A DNA stretch of 64,000 nucleotides. Source: Tetrahymena elliotti 4EA. Taxonomy: Eukaryota > Ciliophora > Oligohymenophorea > Hymenostomatida > Tetrahymenidae. This document shows, in pieces, positions 25,501 to 38,432 of this stretch. The stretch covers positions 966,199 through 1,030,198 of the forward strand of contig JH720306.1 in the NCBI GenBank assembly GCA_000231825.2, read 5' to 3'. The notes beneath the pieces were generated by a model. It saw nothing but the letters and a program-made list of their open reading frames with translations. It did no database searches and was not told the DNA's origin. How positions within the stretch are numbered: the first letter of the stretch is position 1; every line of letters begins with the position of its first letter. Position numbers and translations under genes: made by a program.

Positions 25501-28500
25501 AAACCTTCCTAATTCTAGGAAGACAACAGACAAAAAGAATGTCAATTCGTTTTGTTATAATTTAAACTGCTAAATACTCTAAGAACCAAGTAAATTATTT
25601 AATGTTTATGATTGCTTATGCAGATAAAATCCTCTCATTTTATATTGATTTTGCTATTCTTAATTTAATTAACTCTCAATATCAAATTAATTTTATCTGT
25701 AAACAGTTGGTCTCGCTCTTCTATTTTTTATCTTTTTCTCATCAATAAAAACTTCTTAATCATCATCTTCGTCTTCTTACAATGACTATTCTCCATTTCC
25801 ATTATCTTCAAGTTTCATTTATTATCTTATAAGGAACTCTCTATATTCATCAAAAGAATAATAAAGCTCTAGTTATCCTGCTTCAAAAAGTACAACATTC
25901 TTTAAAATTTGCAAGTCCTGTAATATTTTAGTCTTATGCACTGAAGGGTAGTGACCTACCTTTTATAAGACCCTATCAATAATTTCTATAAGCATTAAGC
26001 TAGACTAAAATATACCTAAAGATCTGTATTTTAAAATTTATTAAAATAATTGTTTGGATTAAAATGAATGAATAAATATATAAATAACCTGTAATCCAAA
26101 GCAAACAGTGTGCATCCTTTAATATTCCTTATGATTGTAAAGTTAGGACCTAAGTGATCAACATTTTCAGATTTAAATAATTTAATAATGCAACTCTTAG
26201 CTTGTTTGGTATCATTCAAGCCATAATAGCAAAGAGCAATAAGATTTTAAACATTAATCTGATCTGTTATAATTTTAATTGTGAGTTACTTTTTTTCTGC
26301 AAATATTGAAAGATCATCAACATTTTTTTCCTACAAAATTATGTCATCTATGTTTTGTTTCTTTTTCAATTTAGATAAATATCTCTTTTTACTGGCATTA
26401 TAGTTGTTGATGTAATCTGTCATCAAGCGATTTAAAATTTTTAGCTAAGTTAAAGCATAATCATATTTCTATTTTATTAAAATTTTAATTAGAATAATAA
26501 TGAATGATTTATTGAAATAAAAACCTTGAATTAAAGATAAAGTTTAGCTTTCCTCATAAATTCTATATACTAGTTAATATATCCTGCTTCTAATCTTATG
26601 CTTTCGTGATTCTCAATAATAGCGCCTGCATCTCTTTAAAACGTATTCTTTTTGTATTCTTCAATTGCCTTTTTTTTTTTCTCCAATTCTCTTTTTTATT
26701 TTTTTTGAAATAATGTTCTAATTTTCTTTAAAAAATCATTTCAATATTTACTTTGTTGGGAAATAGATGGATGGTATTTTTCTCTGTGGCCTCATTCTGT
26801 ACAAATAATTGAGCTTTTCAATAATCTCAACTTAGCCTTTATCTAAGTCTATATCAACACAATACAAGATATTTTCTATTAATCTTTGCTAGAAGAAATA
26901 AGATTTCTCAACCATTTTCATTTGATTTTCTTCAACTATTTTAAGGAATTGATCATTATAAATAAGTGCAAATTTAAGCTTAAATTATTAATCTGTTTGT
27001 TAAGATCTATTGCTTTAAAGATTATTGACAAATTTAGAAAATCCAAGTTGTGATTCTGATTAATCTTCATCTTCGAATTTCTATTACAAAATTAATGAGC
27101 CTTTACTATTTGACATTTCCTTTTCCAAGATCAATATTTTTTTCTACTAATCATTTACTCTAAAATTCATTATTTTATAAGCTCTGTAAAGAAAAACATA
27201 ACCTGCTTCTCTATCTCTTGGAGTATCCATACCTATAAATGACTTAAAAAACATTCATTTTTAAAAATTTAATTTTATTTAACTTAATGTTACTTTTCCA
27301 ATAAGAAACTAGAAATAAGGGTTAAAAATCTTTTCCTCTGAAGCTCTCATATCCAATAAAGAATTAACGGAACCATGCTTCTTTTCAGGCGCATACTTTG
27401 AAATGTAAACAAACCTAAGGCATTTTTAAAGCTTGTAAAGAATATCATACTTTAACGAATCCAAATCAATCAAGTGGAAAATTTATTCAACTAAATCATA
27501 AAAGTAACAAAAGGTAAAGCTTGCATTATTTATCATTCCAAAAAAGCACCTTTTGAGCAATTGATAACTTTCTTAAAAGCTATCAATATTATCAGTTGCT
27601 ATGCAGAGGTCAGAAAAGAGAGAATAATAAATCATTTAATCTTTCAAAACTTTGAAGCCATTATCAGTGTATTCTTCATAAAACTAGCTAATCCTCTTAA
27701 ACCTAGCTGTATTTTTTTAAAATTCTTCCAAAACATTAAGAGCATCACTATATCTGCTAAGCTACATATAAAATTCTGACTCAAGAATAGTAATCTCAAA
27801 ATAGAATTGATCAATCAACACTTTATTTATTTCTTGCTTAGATAATTTAGATTTAATTTATGTAATTTAATTAAAAATTGCTGTAAATTATTTCTAAGCC
27901 TGCTTTTCTAAACCTGAATCAATGAGCAATTTAATCTTTAGTATAACTGTCTAAATGTAACTATTTTATTTATTTATTTAAGTTAACATAAAATTTTATT
28001 TCATTAAATGTATTTACAGGATAACTTCTTCCTCTCCATTTTTGTCTCTATTATCATTGTTTTCATTCACAATAGTTGAGATAATATTGTCTAAACACTG
28101 AAGCGAATTTTAGAATAAAGTAGGTATTTCCTTTCCTACCTCTTCATTTCTTTCTTTTTTAGTTTAGTTATCAGGCTCTATGTACCTAAGATCCATAACC
28201 AAAAAATTAGTATAAGCTTTCAAGTAGAAATATTAATTTTAAAATCTTGTAATAATGTCTCTTTCATTTTGCTATATCTTTGGATCATAAAAATTCTTTC
28301 TTTAATTAAAGTTGTTGCCTGATAGAGGTGATTCCTTTGTTTTTAATGCTTCACTATTAAACATAAAAAGTTAATTTCCTTACAAAATATTATCAATAGA
28401 TTCTTTGCATAACTCTAACTGATATAAAGCTATTTATAGTTCATAACATCCTTTATTATATTAATAATTCAATATTAATAAACAATATAAATTTCATATG

Positions 28501-30992
28501 ATAATTACCAATATATGCTATGATTAGCTACAATTAGCATTCTATTTGTTTCTTTATTTCTTCAAAATTCATTTGAATTTCAGTGTTAAAATGATGATCT
28601 TTTAACAGATTTATTGTGTATGGGTATAAAGACAATTTATTGTAAAGCTAAACCTTTTGGTGCAAATTATTTGAGATAGCATTTTTCGATTTTTTCTCAT
28701 TCTCCAAATTTGCTTTACTGAGTGTTTCTAAATCTTAGAAGCAAGTTCTCAATATTGATTAGCTCTCATAAAACTATGACTTCTAATTTAGCTATATCAT
28801 ATTTAACAGTTTCTCTCTGCTTGGACGCTACTCTGGATCATACTAGAGTACAACTTATTTAATAACTTGAAACAATATTGGATACATTTCTCTCATAACT
28901 TTGCTGCTCTAACTATTAAAGTAATTTTCTATGATTCTGATCAGATTTCCACCCTCACTCTAAATAAAATTTTAATTGAATTAATTTTATAGTTTTTATA
29001 AAAGTCAATTACTAGATTTGGATCAAATGTATTTTGATCCATTTCTTTCTATATTTTCAATAATTGATCTGTCTTATTAGCCATCAATAGGCTGATATTA
29101 CTCGTACTTTGCAAATGACTTTTTCCCTTTTCTTTTATTCTATAAAAAAATATGAATTTCCTCATAAATAAATAGATTTAATTTTTTACTAAAAGTTGCC
29201 TGCTGTTTGAGAATTAGAAATGCTGTCTGATTTTTTTGTTTGCAAGATTTAAGAAGTATCACTTATTGAAGAAGTCAAGGAATTCATGCTTCCATTTTGC
29301 TTGGTCACTTGCTTAATTTAAAGTTCAACTTTTAGGGCTGACTCTTTTTACTTCTAGAATTCAATTAAACTGTCTCCTAGTGTAGCCATATAAAGCAAAA
29401 CCATACACAAAGAGTAGATATCAGCTGAATACATATTATAATTTGCTTATTTTTCTTTAGATGAAAAAAATGTAGTTATAAGCTCAGGTGCAATAAACAT
29501 GATTTCGTCATCAGTAATTTCTCTTAAAAGGTGAATATCAGTATCTCCAGAAATCAAATTTTAGAAATTAATTAACTAATATTTTAACATTTACAATAAA
29601 CTCAATAAAAAAATTTAAATAGTTACTTTATATTCATAATTTGAACTTGCTGTTTGTATTAAAGTTTGAGGGGTTATATTTGAGTGATATAATTAGAATT
29701 AATCTTAAAAAGCACCTAAATTAATTAACCACTAATTCAAAAACCCTAACAACTCATTTTGAGAATATGGCTTAAAGTTATTATCTTTTCTCCTCATCCT
29801 AACAGCATCTTCAAGACTACAAATATATTTTTCATTAAATTTTCTAATCACATAGCATTAATCTCTACTAGTAAAGTTAAACATGGACTCAGGGTATATA
29901 TAACAATATTACTATTTGGCTTTTTTTAAATATTTTAAATGTTTTTTTACTTTTTTTGGAATGTGATAATTTTATTCAAAACTATTTTTTTTCTCATTTA
30001 AAGCCAAATAGTTATTCAATGAAAAGGAATAGTAAAATTATAAAAAAATTCAACAAATCAATTTTTGAAATAAATTCTTAATCTAAGAAGTTCTTCTAAA
30101 ACTTGAAAAGAAAAAAAATTATTCAGAAAACATTTTTTTTTAATGTTAAAAATAAGTTTTTTTGTCTAAATTATTTAAATTTATCAGAATCTTTACCAAT
30201 GTAAAATCCTGGCTCTCCACTGTTATATAATTCAACAGAATGAATTCTAAGAGTTTGATCTGTTTCTTCAGTTAAATATAGTGGGACATCTATATTTTCA
30301 TCATATTTAATAATCTAAAATGATAGGATTTATTCTTATGTGCTGACATGAATTTTCCAATTTTCTTTTTAAAATAAAATTTAATAAAACACTTATTTTA
30401 TAAATCAATAAATAGAAAATGAAAATACATAGTGTTGGATAGAGAAGAGAAGGAATGCAAGTATCCAAAGATGGAGTCATGTTGAGAGTTTATGGCATGT
30501 AAATGTCAATAAGAAATCTTTATTTAATTATTTCCCAGACCAATCTTTCTTAATGCAATTTTTCTTCAAAATAAGGTGACTAAAATATTTCACCTGGAGA
30601 CTTTTGTATGATTATTTTTTTCATGTTTATAGTTTACATAGAGTTTAATAGTTTGTGATAAATAGAGGCTTTAAGAAAACTTTCTGAAAATTAAAATACA
30701 GGACCTCTTGGAACAAAATATTTTTCAACATCCTATATTTATTTGTTTAAATTGAGAAGACTTAAAATAAATGGTTGCTTAAGAATGATTTAAAAACCTT
30801 TTATGTGATCAAATTGATGTTAACGTCAATCTTGTCATAATCCATTTTTTCCTAATTTTAATCTACATTTTTTAATCTGTAAAGAATTTCCAAAACTTGT
30901 TCAGTTGATTTATAGTTGTCAATGATTCTAAATTAATCAGCCCATACTAATTTTAAGAGTAAAAAACAAAATATTTTAACACTTTTTTTCAT
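22519..30992 (-). CDS. Pseudokinase-TPR giant protein with signal-peptide-like start
   Basis: Nineteen exons join in phase into about 2,320 residues: 30992-30798, 30732-30429, 30364-30197, 29919-29627, 29575-29190, 29139-29013, 28959-28509, 28429-28018, 27960-27294, 27242-26752, 26690-26525, 26468-26089, 26023-25172, 25119-24967, 24909-24510, 24450-24435, 24392-23922, 23608-23250 and 23190-22519. Residues 1-18 (MKK...VWA) resemble a signal peptide; Met at codon ~45 (DYDKID) is an alternative start. Residues ~170-545 fold-match a protein kinase: the catalytic loop reads 'HSNITPQTLI' (HRD Asp lost), DFG reads NFQ, while 'FIAPEL', 'SADIYSLCMVLLYMA' and 'YDPEQRPS' remain. Activity is therefore unlikely. 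Residues ~640-2150 are long helical repeats of TPR type, such as 'LELGRFSKALLALKK' and 'YRQGLETVRKALNIIN'. The C-terminus is acidic and disordered. It probably acts as a scaffold; partners are unknown. The 16-nt exon 24450-24435 is the least secure. Confidence 0.85.
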
Positions 30993-31299
30993 TTAATTTA
31001 ATTTTACTGGCTTTGATGTTAAAAATTTATACTTTTCTGTTGTATTTATCTATTTTTTCTTAGAGATTATGATGATAATTTTTAACATATTAAAGATAGG
31101 CTTTTATCTACTCGTGATAAACCTTTATTAAAAAAATATTATTAATTTTATAAAATGAAGATTTTATTTTATTTTACTATAGATTATTCCTAGATTTGTT
31201 AAACTAATTACTATTTAATTAATATTGGTCTTTGAATTACACCCTATAGAATTAATTGGTAAAGTAAATTAGAAAATAGAAAATGAGCAAATGAATCAA
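30993..31299. other. Intergenic region upstream of the pseudokinase gene
   Basis: A 307-bp gap between two minus-strand genes. It must hold the 3' UTR of the anoctamin gene and the promoter of the pseudokinase gene. No named element is recognisable. Confidence 0.5.
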
Positions 31300-34200
31300 T
31301 CATACCTAGTGGCAGTACCATTTATATTTAAGCCAAAGCATAATTTATTATTACACAATTTACTCTTAAACAACAACTGCTTAATCTTTATTTTTCTTCT
31401 TTTGATCAACTATATTCTCATCATCACTGGATAATATTTCAAATGACTTTATTATAGATAAATGTTTTATTTTGACTAAATTAATAAATGAAATGATATT
31501 GATACTTGATTCATACTGTCATGAAGTTAAGACTATTCTTTAGGTCTCAAAATTGTATTGTAAATTTTAAATACAGGTCTAGATTCATATTTATTGTTCA
31601 TAAAATATCTTAGCTTAGCCATTCTTTACTCTTCTTCTTCTGTCATCTAATCTAGTTACTAGTTCTCAATTACAATTTTTTTAACTCCTTTTTTGTTTTT
31701 TTTGCCCTAGTTTTCTTCCTCTTATTTATTTTAGGCTTACTTATCTGGATCTGGAGTTGCCACTCTTTTAAATTAATCAACAGTTGACTTAATTAAATAT
31801 TCTTGTCTTTTCAGAAGATTTCTTAGTCTATATGGAATATCTCCCAAAACTTTTTTAAACAAAACATGATTTTATGATCTTCTAATAAAAAAATTAAGCA
31901 ATTTACTAGCAGACTAGGTAAACTTTGATAGAAAGTTGAAAACAATTAGTGACAGGAAAATTTGGATCAGATTTTATTCACCTATAGTTAATTATATACC
32001 GTTTTTAAATAAGAATTTGATAAAATATGTTAAAAATATCTGACTTATTTAGGCTTAAAGAAAAGTAATAAGTGTTGAGTTAGTTAATATAGACATATAT
32101 GATGCTAAATCCATCAAATTTAGCCAACTTCCAATACTTCCTTCGTTTAGAGGAATAGGTCTCTAAGTAAATTAAATCAATTTACTTTTATCTGTCTATA
32201 TTAATTAAAGAAATATTATTCCCATTCAAAATTTATAATTTATAATTTTACTTAAAGCTCAATTATATTCCAAATAAAAGCTATCCAAAAACTCAGGGGA
32301 AATATCATACCAAACATTGTTAATAGAGAAAACTATAGACATATTTCTATTAAAATTAGAGATATTTAAAAACTAATAATCAAACAGCAAGCAAAAAAAT
32401 TCTTACCCAAATATTCATCAACAGTTCCATAAATATCTGCTGATTCAGAATATTATTCCTTTTCTGATTCTTAGTTAATGTACATATTTATCAGATGAAA
32501 TCTATTTCTTTGTAGGTAACGACTTATAATGTTTTACTATTCAGGGGTTAGACCTTTATAGACATTATCATTAAATATTTTAGATACTTTAATCCTATTA
32601 ATGATTTAATTAAATTTATTTTATTCTACATTTTAATCCATTTCTTCTTAAAAAAACGAATCAGGTTATAAAACATTAAAATTATCAGTTTAAGCTGGTG
32701 ATTAATACATTGATTTAGACTAAAGTTAGTCTTTATTATTAGATTTTAAATCCTTAGTATCCTGTTGTTGAACAAAATTCTTTTATTATCTTCTCTTCAT
32801 AAATTATTTGTAACTGTTGGTGATTCTAGGTCCAAAAATATCGAATCTTTTTTACATTAATTTAACTTTTCAATTGATTTTAAGCAGAGGAATAAATAAT
32901 TTACATATTTATTGAGAACAAGCTAATAAAAATAGTAGCATAGTGATATTATGCATGCTTATAGCAGTTCGAAAAAGAACATCTAAATATTTCTTCTGTA
33001 TAAGAATTTTAGATCAGTTAACCCAAAAATGCAATTAAAAACTTTTAATGAAATAAATGTAATAAAGCTATGGAAATTTATAAAAAATTTACTATTGGTC
33101 CTGACAATGAGATAAAAGAAAAGATAAATTTCTTTGCAACATAATTCTTTTCATATTCATCAAAACTTTTATGATTCTCAAAATCAGTGAGTACTTTTGA
33201 AAATGAACCATAAATTTACCCATCAAATATCAGAAAGAGTATGACATTTAAGAACCCAGGAATAATAACTTTATAAACATCATTACTTAAAAATTTAACA
33301 GAATCATCCTAAATAAAATATTATTTTAATTGCATCATTCAAGGCCTTTAAAAATTTTACAAATTTCTCTAATAGTTAAGGGACAATAAATATTGCAGCT
33401 ACAAAAGAAAAGTAAAGGCCAAGCATTACTAAGCAAATTAATAATGTTACTGTATGTTTTACAAGCCTTTTAAACTATTTTAATTAATAAAAATTCAATG
33501 AAAAGTTATTAATATATAACATTACTTCTGGATAATATATACTATTCAAATTATCTGTAATTAAAGATCTCATATAAATACCATTGAAACCAGGTCTTTC
33601 TTCATCCTCTACCTATTTATTAAAGTTTTTAAACAAGCTTATTAAGAATTTGATCATAATTTACATTCCCCTCTTCATCATCACCTTTTTTATCTTAAAG
33701 TTATCCATACTTCGAAGATATCAGTTTCTCTTAACGCTTCCAATTATAAAGTGTTCTTGAAGTCCATGCTATTTTTAAGCACCCAAAAGCAATATTTAAA
33801 TAGTTCGAATTAGCAGGATCTTAAAAAACATATAATTATCTTTTTTTAAAAAAATATGATAAATACTTGTTCTAATAATTTTATTCTTAATTCTTTTAAT
33901 TGAAATTATTTATGTTTGATAAATTATAGAAAAGTAATAAAACTATTTCATTTAGTAATCAATATAAAAATTATATTTTAATGTTGAACTGAACTAAATA
34001 TATCTATCTTTCTTTCTTGAATATTTTATCTTTATAAATAAAAGTAAATTTACTAGATGATAAAGATAATTAAACCAATGATTCCAATAATCATTAAGCT
34101 TTTTGTGTAGAAACCGAGAAATGAAAAATAAAGAGCTACTTTTTCTCCATAGTAATCTCTAATTTACATAATTGGAATAAACCTATTTTAGAGAAAAGTA

Positions 34201-37200
34201 AATAAATAATTTTTTTTAATTCAGAATATTGACAACATACCAAGGTTATGAAAATTTAAATGACCACTCAAAAACTAAATTTTTAATTTTTTTCTTAACA
34301 TAAATCTTATCTTCTTATGATGTTTCTTATAAATACTTAAGCTATTGCTACTGATTTCCCTTTTAAGTCTACTAATTCATCTTTAAAATAATTTAATTAT
34401 ACTTACTAGAATAATGAAAAAAAAATTCACTGGAATATTGTCATAATCATCAATTGTTTGTTCCTTTTTTCTTGTTGGATTTGAATCCTAGTCAAGTAGT
34501 AGATTATCCTAATGTATCTATTAAAAAGTAAATTTTATCATTTTTAATCTCATTAAATATGTTTACTTTTGACTAGTTTAAGCTATCTGCACCTATTTAT
34601 GCTTATTAGCCAACCACTTAAGGACTATTTTAATCTAAAAACTATTCATTTTTTCCTGTGTTAATGATGAAATTTCTTAGTTTATTGATCTTATCCATTT
34701 TTCTTTCTTCTTTATAATCTAAAGGACATCCACTAAAAATATATTTAAAAGTTTATCCTTCCAAATCATAAATGTCATTGAGGAAGAAAGATTATTTGAT
34801 GTATCCTTTTTTTTGTAAGTAAAATAAGTTGACAGCCTTTTATACAGCTAAATTAACTATTTTAAGTCTCTACATATTATTAAATATAGACTATTTGCCA
34901 TTCTAGTTTACCTTTTATTTAAATATTATTATATTACTACAGCATAAAAAGATAAAAAATTCATCCTTTATAAAAATTAACAAATGACAAATTATTTGAG
35001 CCCATGGCAATAAAGAAAGGATCATATTCACCTGTAAAAGGAAGAAATTTAGGAAACTAAAATCTGGGCAAATTTTATTTAAAAAAATAAATTACTTCAT
35101 ATTTAACCCATGCTTGATTTAGTTTGACCTTTTTAGCAAAAGAAATATTTTTAGGGGTTCTAAAATAATTTATGTATGTTTCTTAGGGTTCCATATTCAT
35201 ATAATCCCACAAATTTTTTAAATTTTTATGAAAAGGAAAAGGGTAATTTGCAGCATCTAAAGCCTTTATAAATTCTTCTCTGTACTTAAAAGCAAGAATT
35301 TGGTATTGATAAAGCTTAACATATTTGATGTGTACCAGTTTATCTTACTTTAAGCCAAATATTTCTCTAAGCTTAGAATATTTTTATTCATGTTCTTTCA
35401 CTTCTTATTCAAGCTAATCCCCAAATAAAAAAAAATTAAGTTTAAAAAATAAATAAATAATTTAAGTACCTAAGCATATTTGTAATCTAATAGTTAAGGA
35501 TTTAAAATTAATTCTAGCATGAGATATCTGATCCTTTTACTTCTTATTTTCATTATTTTTGTTAAAATAGCATGCTTTTTATATATTTTCTTCAGCTTCT
35601 TCATATCTGATAGTCTTTATTTGATTTGTTCTTTTTTAATTTCTTATTCATTACCTCCCTTCTATTTAATTATTTTATCCTCTCTTACATCTTTAAAATC
35701 TCTTCATTTTAATAAGACAAGATTTATAAATAAATAAACTATCAAATAAAAAAGTACTTATAAATATCTGAAAGGTGTTCTTTGATAACCCTAGTTTTAA
35801 TAAAATAGAAATTAATCTGGAAACTTTAATATAGTGTTGTTAATTTCTACCTAAAAATATAAGTAAGTTCTGTGCTACTTTTTTTGCCTAGAAAATTGGC
35901 ATCCTTTTCATCATTTTATGTTTTCAAATTATGATAACTTTCTTCCGTATTTTATGTCCTATTTTCTGTCTAGAGATTTTCCGATTTTAATAAAAACCTT
36001 TTGATAATTTCTTAAAGTGGATGCTTAAACTACTAGAACTCAATAATTTCACACATCCTCTCTGCCCTTTTATCTCCTTTTGTAAATTTATATTGATTTC
36101 TTAGATCAATTACTCTGTCAGCTAATTACTTTAAATACTAAAGATATATTTCCCACTAGGAATTTGTCAAATTTTAATCTTTTTTTATTTCAACAGTTTT
36201 TTCACTTAAAATTTCTTGATTCAATAATGATAAATTAGTTTCTCTTGCTATTTTTTTGTAATCAATAATTTAAATCAATCTTTGGATATCTCCCCTTATA
36301 TATCTTAAATATCCTGTTATTTTTTCATTCACATTTACATCTACTTCATCTTCTTCTTCACCTTAATTTTGCTATGCGCTTGTATAAGATCTTAATCTTG
36401 TATTAAGTCTCAATGGCCTTAATGTGGAATCAACCTTTTATTTTAAAATTTTAAATTAACATCTCATCTTATGTGAATATTTTTTCTTTTAAAACTTATT
36501 ATTTTTTTATCAATATAAGTAAAGTTCTTACTGGCTCCAAAGACAACAAGTCTGTGAATTCTAAATAAAGCTCTTTAGAGATTTTTTCTTTTTCAGCTGT
36601 AATTTTTAAGTTCTCATCAGTAGCATAACATACAGTGAAAATAGACTTTCCATCTTAGCTTAAAAAATGTCTTAATTTAAAACCATATTTAATTAATCTG
36701 ATCCAAGTAGCATGTCTTACTAATGTCAAATAATCTTAAGTTAAATTTTCAGTTCTTTCAAAGGCTTATTTGTCTTCTGTTAATCTAAAAAACTTTCCTC
36801 CTCTAAATATCTTTTTGATATTTGAACCCTTTAACATTTTTTTTTGTTACTAAGCATTTTTTGCAGCTTTCAAGGCTTCTTCTTTTTCCTCATCATCTTC
36901 ATCCTTAGGATCTGTTTACATTATATCACTCAGTTCATAAAAATCGTTTTGAGATTCTTCCTCTTCACCTGCATTTTATTCCATTAATTTTCTCATCACT
37001 CTTTCATTGAGTAAATGATTTGCTTTTTTAGTTAAATCTTTTGTAAGCTTTTTTTATGTGGCCTATTTATCAGTTAACATTAAATCTCTCAAAATAGTGA
37101 GAGTGTCATTAGTTTTATCTGAAACTCGATATTTTGCATTTTCTTCTTCATCTTCATCAAATAGAGATTCATTTATATCACTATCTTGATCCTCTTATTT

Positions 37201-38100
37201 AATAATAGGCTATCCATCTGGGGATTAAGCTAATTTTTTGAAAGCATTTTCAAAGCATATCTAAAATATCTTACCCTCACTAACATCTGAACGAAGTGAA
37301 GCATCTACCATACCTGTTTTTAATCAAATGAAAATAAAATTAACATATTATTCTAATCTATTTAAATTTGATTACTGAAAGCTTTTTTGAAGTCATTTTA
37401 TGCCTATTCCAAATCAATACGTTTTATTTTTGAAATATAATCTCTCTTTTTCTAATTTTCAGCTTTTTCTTCTTAATCAGTTTCAATCCTACTACTTGCA
37501 TCTATAGTTTTATTATCTTTATCATCTTATTCTTTTTATTAACTCATCTTTTCTGAAACCTTATCACTAGGTTTGTCTTACTTCTTTTGCTTTTTCTTTG
37601 TATCACCCAAAATGAATTCTTTAGAATAATCAGGATTTGGAAACTAAATCACAAGATCACCCATATGAAAATCCTTTTCATCCAAATAATCTTATTCATA
37701 ATCTAATCCATTATTTAAGTAACTTTTCATAATTTTATCAATATCATACTTTTCCTTTTTAATACTTGCCTTAGATATTAAAGAATAAATATATTAAAAA
37801 ATAAATATGAATGTATTTTAGTAAAATGGAAATTTAAAATTTGCGAATTACTTCATCCCCAAGAAGTAAATATAAATATGATTTATATAATTTAGATCCT
37901 AAGTCTTTAAATGTACTTTGCAAAAACTATTCATTTTCATAGGGGTCTTCTTCTTCTACTTCCTCTTCTTAAATTTAGTGTTTTAGGTAATCTTTTTAGG
38001 CTTATCTTGCTATTTATGTAAATGCCCTCTGATTTTTTCTGAAGTTGCTTTCAAACTGATGAGATGATGAATTTGCACTCTTTTCGATAGGTTCACTCAT
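31300..38100 (-). CDS. Anoctamin/TMEM16-family membrane protein
   Basis: Starts at ATG 38100-38098 and stops at TGA 31302-31300. Phase-consistent early exons are 38100-37852, 37769-37376, 37313-36532, 36434-35758, 35701-35470 and 35413-35096; later exons are split by introns of 50-100 nt not fully resolved here. The long N-terminal cytoplasmic part is acidic/Lys-rich, with 'HATWIRLIKYGFKLRHFL' near 36700. The family signature before the first membrane helix, 'IQIRDYYGEKVALYFSFL' type (34083-34190), is very close to the anoctamin 'IRxYFGEKIxLYFxWL'. Downstream 'KIAWTSRTLYNWKRQEKLI' (about 33700-33770) matches the conserved WK(R) segment, and 'FPLSFWIAFIWNIIELK' (32250-32320) a late transmembrane/Ca-site helix. 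Family members are calcium-activated chloride channels or lipid scramblases; which applies here cannot be told. It is divergent with the 38433 gene, 332 bp apart. Confidence 0.88.
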
Positions 38101-38432
38101 TAAATATCAATTTGCTTTTTATTTCAGAATAACTTGCTCTATTCTTATTAGTAAGTTTATAATTAAATATTTGAGAATTATATAAAAAAACTGAGCAAAT
38201 AATATTTATTGTTTTTATATCTATCAACTATATGAATCTATAACTCTTCTTTAAAGCTATAAACAGATATTTTCAGCAATTTATTATTAAAAATCAAATA
38301 AATGATTATTTTTAAATATCGGATCAGATTAACTAAATTTTTTAATTTTGAATTTATTAAAGTATCTTAAATTTTTTAAAATTAACACTAAACAAATAAT
38401 CTAAAATCCAACACTGATTAAATCAAATAAAA
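38101..38432. promoter_or_regulatory. Divergent intergenic promoter region
   Basis: A 332-bp gap between the ATGs of two divergently read genes (anoctamin on minus, p25-like on plus). By position it must contain both 5' UTRs and promoters. It is strongly AT-rich and no specific binding motif was identified. Confidence 0.5.
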
